A stretch of DNA of 64,000 nucleotides from Neomegalonema sp. (lineage in GTDB: Bacteria > Pseudomonadota > Alphaproteobacteria > Rhodobacterales > Rhodobacteraceae): contig JALEGB010000111.1 in the NCBI GenBank assembly GCA_022760355.1, positions 1-64,000 on the forward strand. Direction: 5' to 3'. The notes under the pieces are model-generated. The model searched no databases and was not told the origin of the DNA. It saw only the letters and a list, made by a program, of their open reading frames with translations. Of the stretch, positions 23,764 to 32,683 are shown piece by piece (positions within the stretch are counted from its first letter, which is position 1; each line of letters opens with the position of its first letter). The translations under genes and the position numbers were made by a program.

Positions 23764-25881
23764 ATGAACACAAAGCTATTCGCATTCGCGGTTGGCCTGG
23801 CGACGCTTGCAACCCCCGCGTTGGCGCAGGAAGCCGCAACCGAAGCGACGCCCGAAACAGGCGCCAAAGCAGCGGAAAAAGACGCGGAAATTCCATCGCT
23901 TGGCCGTATCGTCGTCTCCGCAGGACGGGACAAGGTGGCCATCGACACGCCGCAGGCTGTCACGGTCATCGATACGGAAGATCTCGAGCGGAAGCAGCCG
24001 GACACGATCGGCGATGCGATTGACGATATTCCCGGCGTCAAGCGTATCGGATCCCAGCGGCCGCTCGGCGAAAGCTTCAATATCCGCGGGATCGGCGGCG
24101 TCGCTTCCGCAGATGAGCCTCGGATCGTCGTCACGGTCGATGGCGCGCCGAAATTCTATGAGCAGTACCGGCTCGGGTCCTTTTTCTCCGACCCTGATCT
24201 TTATAAAAGCGTCGAAGTGCTGCGCGGCCCCGCCTCGTCGACTCTCTATGGCTCCGGCGCGATCGGCGGCGTGATCAGCCTGAAGACGAAAGACCCGTCG
24301 GACTTCTTGACCGAGGAAAAAGACTGGGCGCTGCGGCAAAAACTCGGCTTCAGCGCAGTCGGCGGCAAAACAGGATTTCTGAGCAGCACCTATGCTGCTG
24401 TTCGCCTGTCAAAAAAGGCGGAATTCCTGGTCAGCGCCAGCATTCGCAAAACGTCCGAATATAAGGACGGCGACGGCAATCTGATCGAAGGGTCGGACAC
24501 GTCGACCCAGTCCGGTCTGGCCAAAGGCGTGTTCAAGCTGGGCGACGCTGGCGAGCACGAGCTCAAGCTCGCCTACAGCTGGTTTAGAACCTCATTGAAC
24601 GACGAGCCCTATTCTCAAACGGGCCTTGGCGGCGGCGTTTTCCTCGGCTTTGGCACGGTTGACCGGAAGGTCTATGACCGCACGGCGACCGCAACCTACC
24701 ACTTCAAGCCGAAAAGCGCGCCGATCGTCGATCTAACCATCCTCGGCTCTTACACCATCTCTCGCAATGATCAGTCCGATGTCGCGCCAAGCTTGGTCTT
24801 CGCGTTCGGCGAGGAGTGGACGATCACCTACGAGACCTATCAGCTCAAGGTCGAAAACACGGCCACGGTCAGCGGCGATGGATGGGAGAGTTTTCTGACG
24901 CTCGGCAGCCAGTTCGCGCATCAGATCCGCAGCTCCGAGGCGTTCTTGTTCGGCTCGCCCTATGCCATTGGTTCGCACCCGGCGGGCAAGCAGACCACTA
25001 TCGGCCTCTATGCGCAGAATGAGTTTGTCTATGGTGGTTGGCTTACGGTGATCCCAGGCGCTCGGGTCGATCTTATCGGCACAAAAGCCGATGATTCGGT
25101 CAGCTCAAGCGTTACGATCCGCAGCCACGACTTCACGCTTTTCTCTCCGAAACTCGCCTTCCACGCCAAAGTCAGCGACGCGTTCGCGGTGTTCGGCTCC
25201 GTCGCGCGCACCGAACGGGCGCCGGTAATCGATGAGCTGTACGACACGGACAACTTCTCCACCGCAACGATTGGCGACCCAAAGAAGGAGATCGCGACGA
25301 ATATCGAGCTTGGCCTCGCATTCTCGTTCAACGATGTGCTGTGGGACGAAGATAAGCTGAAGCTGAAAGCGACCGCGTTCAGAACCCGGATTGACGATCT
25401 GATCTATCGGACCGGCGACGGCCTTCCCTATGGCAACGCCGAACGCGCGCTGTATCGCGGCTTTGAGCTGGAAGCAGGCTATGATGCAGGCTTCGCTTTC
25501 GGCTCCGCCGCATACACCATGATCCGCGGCAAGCTGAGCACGGGCGCCTATATCGACACCATCCCGGCCGATGAGCTGAAGCTGACGATCGGCGGGCGCT
25601 GGCGGCCATGGAGCCTCGAGTTCGGCTGGACCGGAACCTTCGCAGCCGGCCAAGATCGCGTGTCCGATCCCACCTCCACCGTTCCGGGCGGCGGCGCGCC
25701 GACCGACGGATATGTGGTGCACGGTCTGTTCGTAGGCTGGAAGCCTGACAGCGGCGCCTTGGCTGGAACCGAGTTCCGCTTCACGGCCGAAAATATTACC
25801 GACCGGGCGTACCGGGAGCACCTCTCGGGCGACGCGGCGCCGGGGCGGACTCTGCGCCTCTCAATCGGAAAAACGTTCTAG
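23764..25881 (+). CDS. TonB-dependent heme/hemoglobin-type outer-membrane receptor
   Basis: A 705-residue outer-membrane receptor. The signal peptide is cleaved after ATPALAQ. A TonB box-like RIVVSAG follows near residue 55, then a complete plug domain (ITVIDTEDLE-type strand, GDAIDDIPGVKRIGSQRPLGESFNIRG, VLRGPASSTLYGSGAIGGVI) and a 22-strand type barrel ending in phenylalanine (SIGKTF). The segment RTERAPVIDELYDTDNF corresponds to the FRAP-box region of hemoglobin receptors. I do not see the histidine usually found between FRAP and NPNL boxes, so the heme ligand may differ. The neighbouring hmu, hemP and heme oxygenase genes support heme as substrate. Confidence 0.9.
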   Translation: MNTKLFAFAVGLATLATPALAQEAATEATPETGAKAAEKDAEIPSLGRIVVSAGRDKVAIDTPQAVTVIDTEDLERKQPDTIGDAIDDIPGVKRIGSQRPLGESFNIRGIGGVASADEPRIVVTVDGAPKFYEQYRLGSFFSDPDLYKSVEVLRGPASSTLYGSGAIGGVISLKTKDPSDFLTEEKDWALRQKLGFSAVGGKTGFLSSTYAAVRLSKKAEFLVSASIRKTSEYKDGDGNLIEGSDTSTQSGLAKGVFKLGDAGEHELKLAYSWFRTSLNDEPYSQTGLGGGVFLGFGTVDRKVYDRTATATYHFKPKSAPIVDLTILGSYTISRNDQSDVAPSLVFAFGEEWTITYETYQLKVENTATVSGDGWESFLTLGSQFAHQIRSSEAFLFGSPYAIGSHPAGKQTTIGLYAQNEFVYGGWLTVIPGARVDLIGTKADDSVSSSVTIRSHDFTLFSPKLAFHAKVSDAFAVFGSVARTERAPVIDELYDTDNFSTATIGDPKKEIATNIELGLAFSFNDVLWDEDKLKLKATAFRTRIDDLIYRTGDGLPYGNAERALYRGFELEAGYDAGFAFGSAAYTMIRGKLSTGAYIDTIPADELKLTIGGRWRPWSLEFGWTGTFAAGQDRVSDPTSTVPGGGAPTDGYVVHGLFVGWKPDSGALAGTEFRFTAENITDRAYREHLSGDAAPGRTLRLSIGKTF

Positions 25882-25975
25882 GCGCTTCTGAACACGGCCT
25901 GTCCGGGCGCCCCTTGGACAGGCCAATTCGGTGAGAACATCGTCAATCTTTCGCAAAGACATCATCGAGGCTGAG

Positions 25976-26182
25976 ATGTTTGGACTATGGCCGCTGCGGG
26001 AGCGGAGGGAGCCGCGCGACGAACGCTGCTGCATTGACGGCGCGTTGGAGCTCTGTCGCGAGCAGCAGACAGACTGCGACTGCCTGGATGACGGGCGCTG
26101 CTGGCGCATTGATGAGATCTGGCGCGTCGCCGCCCCGCCTGATCTGGGAAGCGAGGCGCAGCGCCTCAAAAAAACATACTAA
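25976..26182 (+). CDS. possible small cysteine-rich protein
   Basis: A 68-residue frame starting at ATG 25976 with GAGG five bases upstream. It contains six cysteines in 25 residues (18, 19, 27, 34, 36, 42; CC-x7-C-x6-CDC-x5-C) and is acidic in that part, then a basic end. About three quarters of its codons end in G or C, like neighbouring genes. I do not recognise a family. It lies between the receptor and hemP, and its stop codon overlaps the hemP-side operator. It could bind a metal or heme, but that is inference, and the frame may not be real. Confidence 0.45.
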   Translation: MFGLWPLRERREPRDERCCIDGALELCREQQTDCDCLDDGRCWRIDEIWRVAAPPDLGSEAQRLKKTY

Positions 26183-26191
26183 ATTAGTCGG
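26178..26191 (+). promoter_or_regulatory. candidate operator upstream of hemP
   Basis: ACTAAATTAGTCGG contains the perfect dyad ACTAA-A-TTAGT and matches the sites in front of hmuT and the receptor gene. The TAA stop of the preceding small frame lies inside it. Confidence 0.45.
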
Positions 26192-26198
26192 AAATTTG

Positions 26199-26226
26199 TT
26201 TTCAGATCGAGACCGCAAGCTATAAT
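26199..26226 (+). promoter_or_regulatory. candidate promoter of hemP
   Basis: A perfect TATAAT (26221-26226) is preceded at 16 bases by TTTTCA (26199-26204). The surroundings (26160-26400) are markedly richer in A and T than the rest of the window. A transcript from here would have a leader of about 155 bases before hemP, including a small frame at 26321-26392. Confidence 0.45.
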
Positions 26227-26320
26227 GGCGATTAGCAACGCTTCCTCGCCAGCTCTTGACAGCCAGCCGCTCGTTGCACGCTCCGCTTTCAATACTACCG
26301 AGCATTGGCGCAAGATCAAA

Positions 26321-26392
26321 ATGTCGTTTGAAAAATCAGCAATCGTAGCCGGCGTTTATTATCGCCATCCTATGAACAGCGACGCATCATGA
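26321..26392 (+). CDS. possible 23-residue leader peptide overlapping the hemP start
   Basis: An ATG at 26321 opens a frame of 23 codons, containing VYYRHP, whose TGA stop overlaps the first hemP ATG (TCATGATG). hemP itself has no good Shine-Dalgarno sequence, so its translation might depend on ribosomes finishing this frame. The leader also lacks a strong ribosome binding site, which weakens the case. Confidence 0.3.
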   Translation: MSFEKSAIVAGVYYRHPMNSDAS

Positions 26393-26601
26393 TGACTGTA
26401 GATCAATCAAAACCAAATGAAAGCTTGTCAAAAGCTCCGGGCGCCGGCGAAGGGCCCAAAAAAATTGATGTTAAAGATCTTTTGGGAGAGAGCGGCATGA
26501 TCATGATTGATCATAATGACCGTCGATATTTACTTAGAATTACAAAAAATAATAAGCTCATTCTGACAATCGATGAAACAACACGCCGCGAAGGCAGTTG
26601 A
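26389..26601 (+). CDS. hemP: hemin uptake protein HemP/HmuP
   Basis: A 70-residue protein. The C-terminal half matches the HemP family: VDVKDLLGESG-type opening (here IDVKDLLGESG), then IDHNDRRYLLRITKNNKLILT, close to the family pattern Y-x-LR-x-T-x-x-x-KLILT. Relatives are needed for heme use, and in Bradyrhizobium the HmuP protein acts with Irr to activate heme uptake genes, so a regulatory role is likely. The gene is unusually AT-rich compared with its neighbours. Two ATG codons stand in tandem at 26389 and 26392. Confidence 0.88.
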   Translation: MMTVDQSKPNESLSKAPGAGEGPKKIDVKDLLGESGMIMIDHNDRRYLLRITKNNKLILTIDETTRREGS

Positions 26602-26651
26602 TTCTGCAGCAACCCCCCCGTGAGATTGCGTTATTTTGAGAGGAGATCAAC

Positions 26652-26960
26652 ATGTACATCGCCATGAACCGCTTTAAGGTCGCCCTTGGCTCCGAGGCGG
26701 CGTTCGAGGAAGTCTGGAGCAGCCGCCAGTCGCGATTGGCGGACGTTCCCGGTTTTCAGAATTTCAAGCTGCTGAAAGGTCCGGAGGCCGAAGATCACCG
26801 CCTTTATGCGTCGCACACAATCTGGGAAAGTCGAAGCGCCTTCGAAGCTTGGACAAAGTCGCAACATTTCCGCGATGCGCATGCGAATGCCGGGAACAAC
26901 AAGGCAAAGTATCTCGGCCATCCGCAGTTCGAAGGTTTCGAGGTCGTTCTGCAGGAGTAA
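26652..26960 (+). CDS. hmuQ: HmuQ-like heme-degrading monooxygenase (IsdG/ABM fold)
   Basis: A 102-residue protein of the antibiotic biosynthesis monooxygenase fold, closely resembling rhizobial HmuQ/HmuD: MYIAMNRFKV at the start, then RLADVPGFQNFKLLKGPEAE, then LYASHTIWES and a His in SQHF. Asn6, a Trp in TIWES and that His agree with the Asn-Trp-His set of IsdG enzymes. It would open heme in the cytoplasm and free the iron, the last step of the uptake route. GAGGAGA five bases upstream is a strong ribosome binding site. Confidence 0.9.
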   Translation: MYIAMNRFKVALGSEAAFEEVWSSRQSRLADVPGFQNFKLLKGPEAEDHRLYASHTIWESRSAFEAWTKSQHFRDAHANAGNNKAKYLGHPQFEGFEVVLQE

Positions 26961-26969
26961 CAGCGGGCC

Positions 26970-26992
26970 GCACCCTAGGAGTTCGCACCCTA
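26970..26992. repeat. tandem partial copy of the dispersed repeat edge
   Basis: GCACCCTA occurs twice here (26970-26977 and 26985-26992), separated by GGAGTTC. It is the same edge motif as in repeat copies A and B. The second copy supplies the TAG stop codon of the LysE gene on the minus strand, in the same register as the hydrolase and CCA genes. Confidence 0.5.
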
Positions 26993-27664
26993 ATCCAAGA
27001 ATAGGAACCCAACGCTGGCGATCACCAGCCCGCCCATCGTCAGATTAAAAACTCTTAGCCGGGCCCCGTGCTGCAACGCTCGGCTAAGAGCAGCGCCAAA
27101 CGCCGCCCAGCTGTGCGCCGACGTCAGTCCTGAGATCAGGAATATCCCCGCGCCGACGAGCGCCTTAGTTAACGGCGACGCGCCGCTCAAATAGAGATTG
27201 GCGGCTCCAATCGCCATCGCCCAGGCTTTTGGGTTAACCCACTGAAACGCCGCCGCCTCCCAGAATGTGAACGGGCGACGCGGCGCGGCGAGACTGAGCT
27301 CATCCTCACCCTTCTCCGCCTTGGCGACCGATTTGCGGCCCGACAGCGCGATCCGGACGCCAAACCAAACCATGACCGCCGCCGCCAGATACAGCAGGGC
27401 CGTGCGCAAATGGCCGAACAGCGGATGGACGCGCACAAGCGTTGTTTCAGCGTAGGTCAGCGCAGTCTCGAACCCTAAGGCGACCGCAAAAAACATCAGC
27501 GGAAAGCCGCAGGCGACCCCCAACGCATGGGGAATGCTGCTCCGAAAGCCGTAAGTCGCCCCAGAGCTCGCCAACATCATGTTATTGGGGCCTGGCGTCC
27601 AAGTCGCGCCAAACGCAAACACCGCCATCGCGCCGACCGCGCTCAGCGTTAGCCCGTCACTCAT
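26990..27664 (-). CDS. LysE family amino acid exporter
   Basis: A 224-residue inner-membrane protein with about six hydrophobic segments. The LysE/RhtB opening is plain: FGATWTPGPNNMMLASSGATYGFRSSIPHALGV, and the second half has AFQWVNPKAWAMAIGA. Family members export amino acids or related metabolites; the substrate is unknown. I start at 27664, where AAGGGA stands eight bases upstream, and not at 27745, which adds a charged tail without a family match. Confidence 0.88.
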   Translation of the reverse strand: MSDGLTLSAVGAMAVFAFGATWTPGPNNMMLASSGATYGFRSSIPHALGVACGFPLMFFAVALGFETALTYAETTLVRVHPLFGHLRTALLYLAAAVMVWFGVRIALSGRKSVAKAEKGEDELSLAAPRRPFTFWEAAAFQWVNPKAWAMAIGAANLYLSGASPLTKALVGAGIFLISGLTSAHSWAAFGAALSRALQHGARLRVFNLTMGGLVIASVGFLFLD

Positions 27665-27759
27665 TTCGCCGTCCCTTGGCTCGTCGCCGCCCCTTGGCGC
27701 GCCCGATAAGGTCAGCAAAATTGCCCTTTTCCGCGGCGGACGCAAATATCTTCTGCGCC

Positions 27760-27829
27760 GTTAGAGCTTGTTGATGTTTGGTCGCGATTTGCGAGCCGTT
27801 AGATGGGTCCATCTAACTTCCCACCCTAG
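27760..27829. repeat. dispersed intergenic repeat, copy B
   Basis: It starts with GTTAGAGCTTGTTGATG, shares TTTGGTCGCGATTTGCGAGC with the other copies, and has a perfect hairpin GTTAGATG (27798-27805) and CATCTAAC (27810-27817) with a four-base loop. It ends CACCCTAG, whose CTA is the TAG stop of the CCA gene. The large left hairpin of copies A and C is missing here. Confidence 0.65.
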
Positions 27830-29046
27830 TCGCCCGTTCGGGCGATGGCCGAGACCAGAGTGTCCCGATCCAGGGCGAACCCGCTTTCCAACCAGCGCTC
27901 TTCCGCCGCTCGCAACGCGGCGCCGAGCGCTGGGCCAGGCTTGACGCCCGCGGCGATCAAGTCTTGCGCCGAAACGGGCAGCTGCAGCGCCGCGGCGCGC
28001 GTCAGTTGATCGGGCAAGCCGCAGGCCAGCGCGGATTGATTAAGGGCCGCTGCGACAAGCGCCGCATCCAGCGCCGCGTCCGCGCCGAAGCGATAGGCCG
28101 CAACTTCCGGCGTCAGCTCCAGCGCCGTGGCGCGATGATCAAAAGCGGCGGTCTCGGCCTTGGATAGACGCAGCAGGCCGGTCAGATCCGCACGGCGGTT
28201 GTGAAACACGAACAGCGCCCGTCGGATCCAGCTCGACGGCAGCGCCAAAGCGTGTTCCGCCGCCAGCAAGCTGCGCCACGCCGCGCTCGTCTGCGTCAAG
28301 GGCGCGCCATAGACGCACTCGTCAACGCCGGTTGCGCGCATCAGCTCAAACGCCGCCGTTGGATCGGGCGCCGCGAGCAGCTTGCGCGTCTCGTGGCCAA
28401 TCCGCTCCCGCGCCAGCCGGGAGACGCCGCCTTTCAGCTGCTCGATCGCGGCGACGTCTTCACGCTCCGGCGCCGCGCGGCCATACCACGCGAAAAAACG
28501 GAAATATCTTAAAATGCGGAGGTAATCTTCGCGGATGCGCTCCTCCGGCTGGCCGATGAACCGCACATGGCGAGACATCAAATCCTGCACGCCGCCGCCC
28601 AACGGATCGATGACGCGACCATCGGCCTCGGCGTACAGGGCGTTCATTGTGAAGTCCCGCCGCGCCGCGTCGGCGGCCCAATCATCGGTGAATGCGACGA
28701 CGGCGCGCCGCCCGTCGGTCTCAACATCTTCGCGCAGGGTCGTAATCTCGATCGGCTCGCCTTTCGCGTCGCCCTGCTCCAACTCCGCAACTGTGGTGAC
28801 GGTGCCGTGCTCCACTCCCGTGGGGATCGCCTTCAATCCCGCCGCTTCGAGCCGCGCCATGGTTTGCTCGGGCCGACAGACAACCGCAATGTCCAGATCA
28901 GTCGCGCCGCCGCCGATCAATGCGTTACGCACGCAGCCGCCGACGAAACGCGGCTGGTCCATCGGGGCGAACGCGTTGAGGACGCGCGCCACCGCGGGGT
29001 CAGCCAGCCAAGGCGCGTTTCGAAGGTCTAGACGAAGATCTGTCAT
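27826..29046 (-). CDS. cca: CCA tRNA nucleotidyltransferase
   Basis: A 406-residue class II nucleotidyltransferase that adds or repairs the CCA end of tRNA. The catalytic head has FVGGCVRNALIGGGATDLDIAV with the two aspartates, then GTVTTV and RRDFTMNALYAEADGRVIDPLGG. The neck carries RIREDYLRILRYFRF. A poly(A) polymerase of the same family is a less likely alternative. It is the third gene of DUF1285-NUDIX-cca, with a 126-base gap after the NUDIX gene. Its stop codon lies in the repeat. Confidence 0.92.
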   Translation of the reverse strand: MTDLRLDLRNAPWLADPAVARVLNAFAPMDQPRFVGGCVRNALIGGGATDLDIAVVCRPEQTMARLEAAGLKAIPTGVEHGTVTTVAELEQGDAKGEPIEITTLREDVETDGRRAVVAFTDDWAADAARRDFTMNALYAEADGRVIDPLGGGVQDLMSRHVRFIGQPEERIREDYLRILRYFRFFAWYGRAAPEREDVAAIEQLKGGVSRLARERIGHETRKLLAAPDPTAAFELMRATGVDECVYGAPLTQTSAAWRSLLAAEHALALPSSWIRRALFVFHNRRADLTGLLRLSKAETAAFDHRATALELTPEVAAYRFGADAALDAALVAAALNQSALACGLPDQLTRAAALQLPVSAQDLIAAGVKPGPALGAALRAAEERWLESGFALDRDTLVSAIARTGD

Positions 29047-29172
29047 TCCAACTCGCTCGGGTTCGATCGGCGCGGGCTAGCCGCGCACGCAGTCTCCCCA
29101 ACGCGCGCCAGTTTGCGAATAGGGCGGTTTTCGGCGAACGATGGAGCACACATGGCCCATGCGCTTCAGATG

Positions 29173-29856
29173 CTATTCGGCGACGACCCGCAAGATGCGA
29201 TCTGACAATGACTTCAGCATACCCGCCGTCGCGCCCCAAATATCGCGCCCCTCGAACGGGATCGCCCAGTAGGCGCGCTCCGCCCCTTTATAGCGCCGCG
29301 TGCGTCGTTGCCGTCGCGCCGGATCCACCAGATGCGAAAGCGGCGCCTCAAACACTTCGGCGACTTCGCCTGGATCCGGCAGAGGTCGGAAGCTCGATGC
29401 GGCCAAACCAACGAACGGCGTAATCCAAAATCCGGTGCCCGTCTCATAGGGTTCGATCGGCCCGAGCACCTCCACCTGATCGCGGAGCAAGCCGATTTCC
29501 TCCTCCGCCTCCCGCAGCGCCGCTGCAAGCGGCGATGCGTCGGTTGGATCCACTTTGCCGCCAGGAAACGCAACCTGCCCGGCATGGCGCTTCAGATGGT
29601 CGGCGCGTCGGGTGAGGATCACCATGAGCCCCTGCGGCCGAGCGGCGATCGGGCAGAGGACCGCCGCCCGCCGCAAGGCGCGATCCGCCGGCCGCGCCCG
29701 CCTCGCGCCCGGATTGAGATCAAAGTCGCTCGCAGGTCCTGCGGCGGTGCTCCGCCAAACCGCGGCGTGCAGATCGCCGCGATCGAGCCGCGCCAGCCGT
29801 TCTGACAAGGCGCTCGCCCCTTTCGCCTCCCGACTTAGCCCGTTTCCCAGCGGCAT
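29173..29856 (-). CDS. NUDIX hydrolase, CoA pyrophosphatase type
   Basis: A 227-residue NUDIX protein. The NUDIX box reads GGKVDPTDASPLAAALREAEEEIGL, with the metal-binding REAEEE, and the segment RRADHLKRHAGQVAFPGGK is typical of the CoA-diphosphatase group (NudL-like). It would cleave CoA or related dinucleotides into phosphopantetheine and nucleoside phosphate. Substrate is inferred from the subfamily. It begins 18 bases after the DUF1285 gene. Confidence 0.88.
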   Translation of the reverse strand: MPLGNGLSREAKGASALSERLARLDRGDLHAAVWRSTAAGPASDFDLNPGARRARPADRALRRAAVLCPIAARPQGLMVILTRRADHLKRHAGQVAFPGGKVDPTDASPLAAALREAEEEIGLLRDQVEVLGPIEPYETGTGFWITPFVGLAASSFRPLPDPGEVAEVFEAPLSHLVDPARRQRRTRRYKGAERAYWAIPFEGRDIWGATAGMLKSLSDRILRVVAE

Positions 29857-29874
29857 CGACGCCCCTTGCCTGTC

Positions 29875-30489
29875 CTAAAAATCCAAACCTTCAGCGCGCA
29901 GGGTCTCGGCGCGCTCCAGCGCAAAAAACACGCCGCCGGACCATACGCCAATCTCCGCGCCGTCGCTGCTGGGCTCCGCCAGCTCGGCGAGCCGAAACAA
30001 CGATTTCCGATCGAGCCTCGCCTCCAGCCCCGCGCGCATATCGACATATGGGATCAATTCGCCGCCCCGTCGATGGATGCGGAGCAAATGCTCCGGCCCG
30101 ATAATGACGCGATCGCCCAATTGGGTCTCGACCAGAATATTTCGCGCCCGTCCCTCGCCGTCCGCCTCAAGGTCGACGCCGATGAAGGGCGCGTCCTCCA
30201 CTGTGATGCCGACTTTCTCCACCGGAGTGACGAGAAAAAAGCGATCTCCCTCTCGTTTCAGGATAGACGCAAACAGTTTCACAAGCGGCTGACGGCCAAT
30301 CGGCGTCCCTTCATAGAACCAAACGCCGTCACGCTGGATTCGCATGTCGAGTTCGCCGCAATAGTCCGGGTTCCAAAGATGCACCGGCGCCGCGCCGCCT
30401 GAGGCCGCTTTTATCAGCGCATCCAGCCGGCCTGCTCCACCCTCGCCGCTTTTCTGCGCCCCCGCCGCAATCCCGCCAGAGTTCGACAT
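29875..30489 (-). CDS. DUF1285 family protein
   Basis: A 204-residue protein matching DUF1285: PVHLWNPDYCGELDMRIQRDGVWFYEGTPIGRQPLVKLFASIL, then FFLVTPVEKVGITVEDAPFIGVD. The function is unknown. It has a strong GGGAGG ribosome binding site and starts the DUF1285-NUDIX-cca group, divergent from the MoxR operon, an order common in alphaproteobacteria. Confidence 0.9.
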   Translation of the reverse strand: MSNSGGIAAGAQKSGEGGAGRLDALIKAASGGAAPVHLWNPDYCGELDMRIQRDGVWFYEGTPIGRQPLVKLFASILKREGDRFFLVTPVEKVGITVEDAPFIGVDLEADGEGRARNILVETQLGDRVIIGPEHLLRIHRRGGELIPYVDMRAGLEARLDRKSLFRLAELAEPSSDGAEIGVWSGGVFFALERAETLRAEGLDF

Positions 30490-30695
30490 TCTCTCGCCTC
30501 CCTAACAAGTTCGCCTCGCCATAACGGGGTTTTTAGCCCCCAGATGGCGCAAAGGTTATCAATGAATTGGCGGGATCGCGCCTGTGCGGCTGGAAAGCCC
30601 GGCGGACGCCGCTTTAATATGACATAGGTAAAGTTTAGGCCTTTGCGCGTTATCGGGAAGCGGCACAAGAGCTGTAGGGCGGAGTCAGGAACAAG

Positions 30696-31753
<1,058 letters not shown>

Positions 31754-31757
<4 letters not shown>

Positions 31758-32683
31758 GCATGAGCGCGGCGGATCAACCGGCGAAAACGGGGCGCGGCGT
31801 CGCAGAATTGCGACGCGACGCGGAGCGGCGCGCTTCTGGCTTGCCCCGCCTGCTCGCACAGGCGGAGCGATTGGCCGCGACGGTCCAAATGGGCGCCCAC
31901 GGCCGACGCCGCGCCGGGCCCGGCGAAACCTTTTGGCAGTACCGCCGCGCGATGCCGGGCGACCCCTATTCGTCGATCGATTGGCGCCGCTCCGCGCGTT
32001 CGGACATGCTGTTCGTGCGTGAAACTGAATGGGAGGCGGCGCAGACCATCTGGCTCTGGTGTGATCGCTCTCAATCGATGAGCTATCGCTCGTCCAACGA
32101 TCTGCCGACCAAACTCTGGCGCGCGTCTGAGATCGCCCTGGCCCTGGCGATCCTGCTGCTGCGCGGTGGTGAGCGGGTCGCGCTGATCGGCACGGATGCG
32201 GGCCGCCCCAATATTGGCGAGACCCAGATCGGGCGCATTGCGCAGGCGCTGATGGAGCCTGAGCAGGCGGATTACGGCGCGCCGCCGGCATTTGACGCCG
32301 CGCGCGGCGGACGGGTCGTGTTTATCGGCGACTTTTTCGCGGAGGAAAGCGCGTTGCTCGGGGCCGTAAAGGGCGCGGCCGGGCTCGGGCTGAGCGGGCT
32401 CATGTTGCAAACTGTTGATCCGGCGGAGGAAAGCTTTCCGTTTGACGGGCGCGTGGTGTTCGAAAGCATGGCGGGCGCGCTGCGCTATGAAACGGAGCGC
32501 GCCGGGGCGTTGAAGAATGACTATATCGCCGCAATGCAGCGGCGGCGGCGCTTGTTGGACGATACATGCCGCCGCGCCGCCTGGCGCTTCCAAATCCACC
32601 GCACCGGCGATAGCCCCGCCCCCGCGCTGATGTGGCTCGCCCAAGGGCTGGCGCAATCAACCTTCAGCGGAGGCCTGCGCTAA
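31754..32683 (+). CDS. DUF58 domain protein
   Basis: A 309-residue protein with the DUF58 core: GRRRAGPGETFWQYRRAMPGDPYSSIDWRRSARSDMLFVRETEWEAAQTIWLWCDRSQSM, a degenerate von Willebrand A-like domain whose DRSQSM stands at the metal site. Unlike many members it has no N-terminal membrane helices. It overlaps the MoxR gene by four bases and shares one base with the next start (TAATG). Confidence 0.9.
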
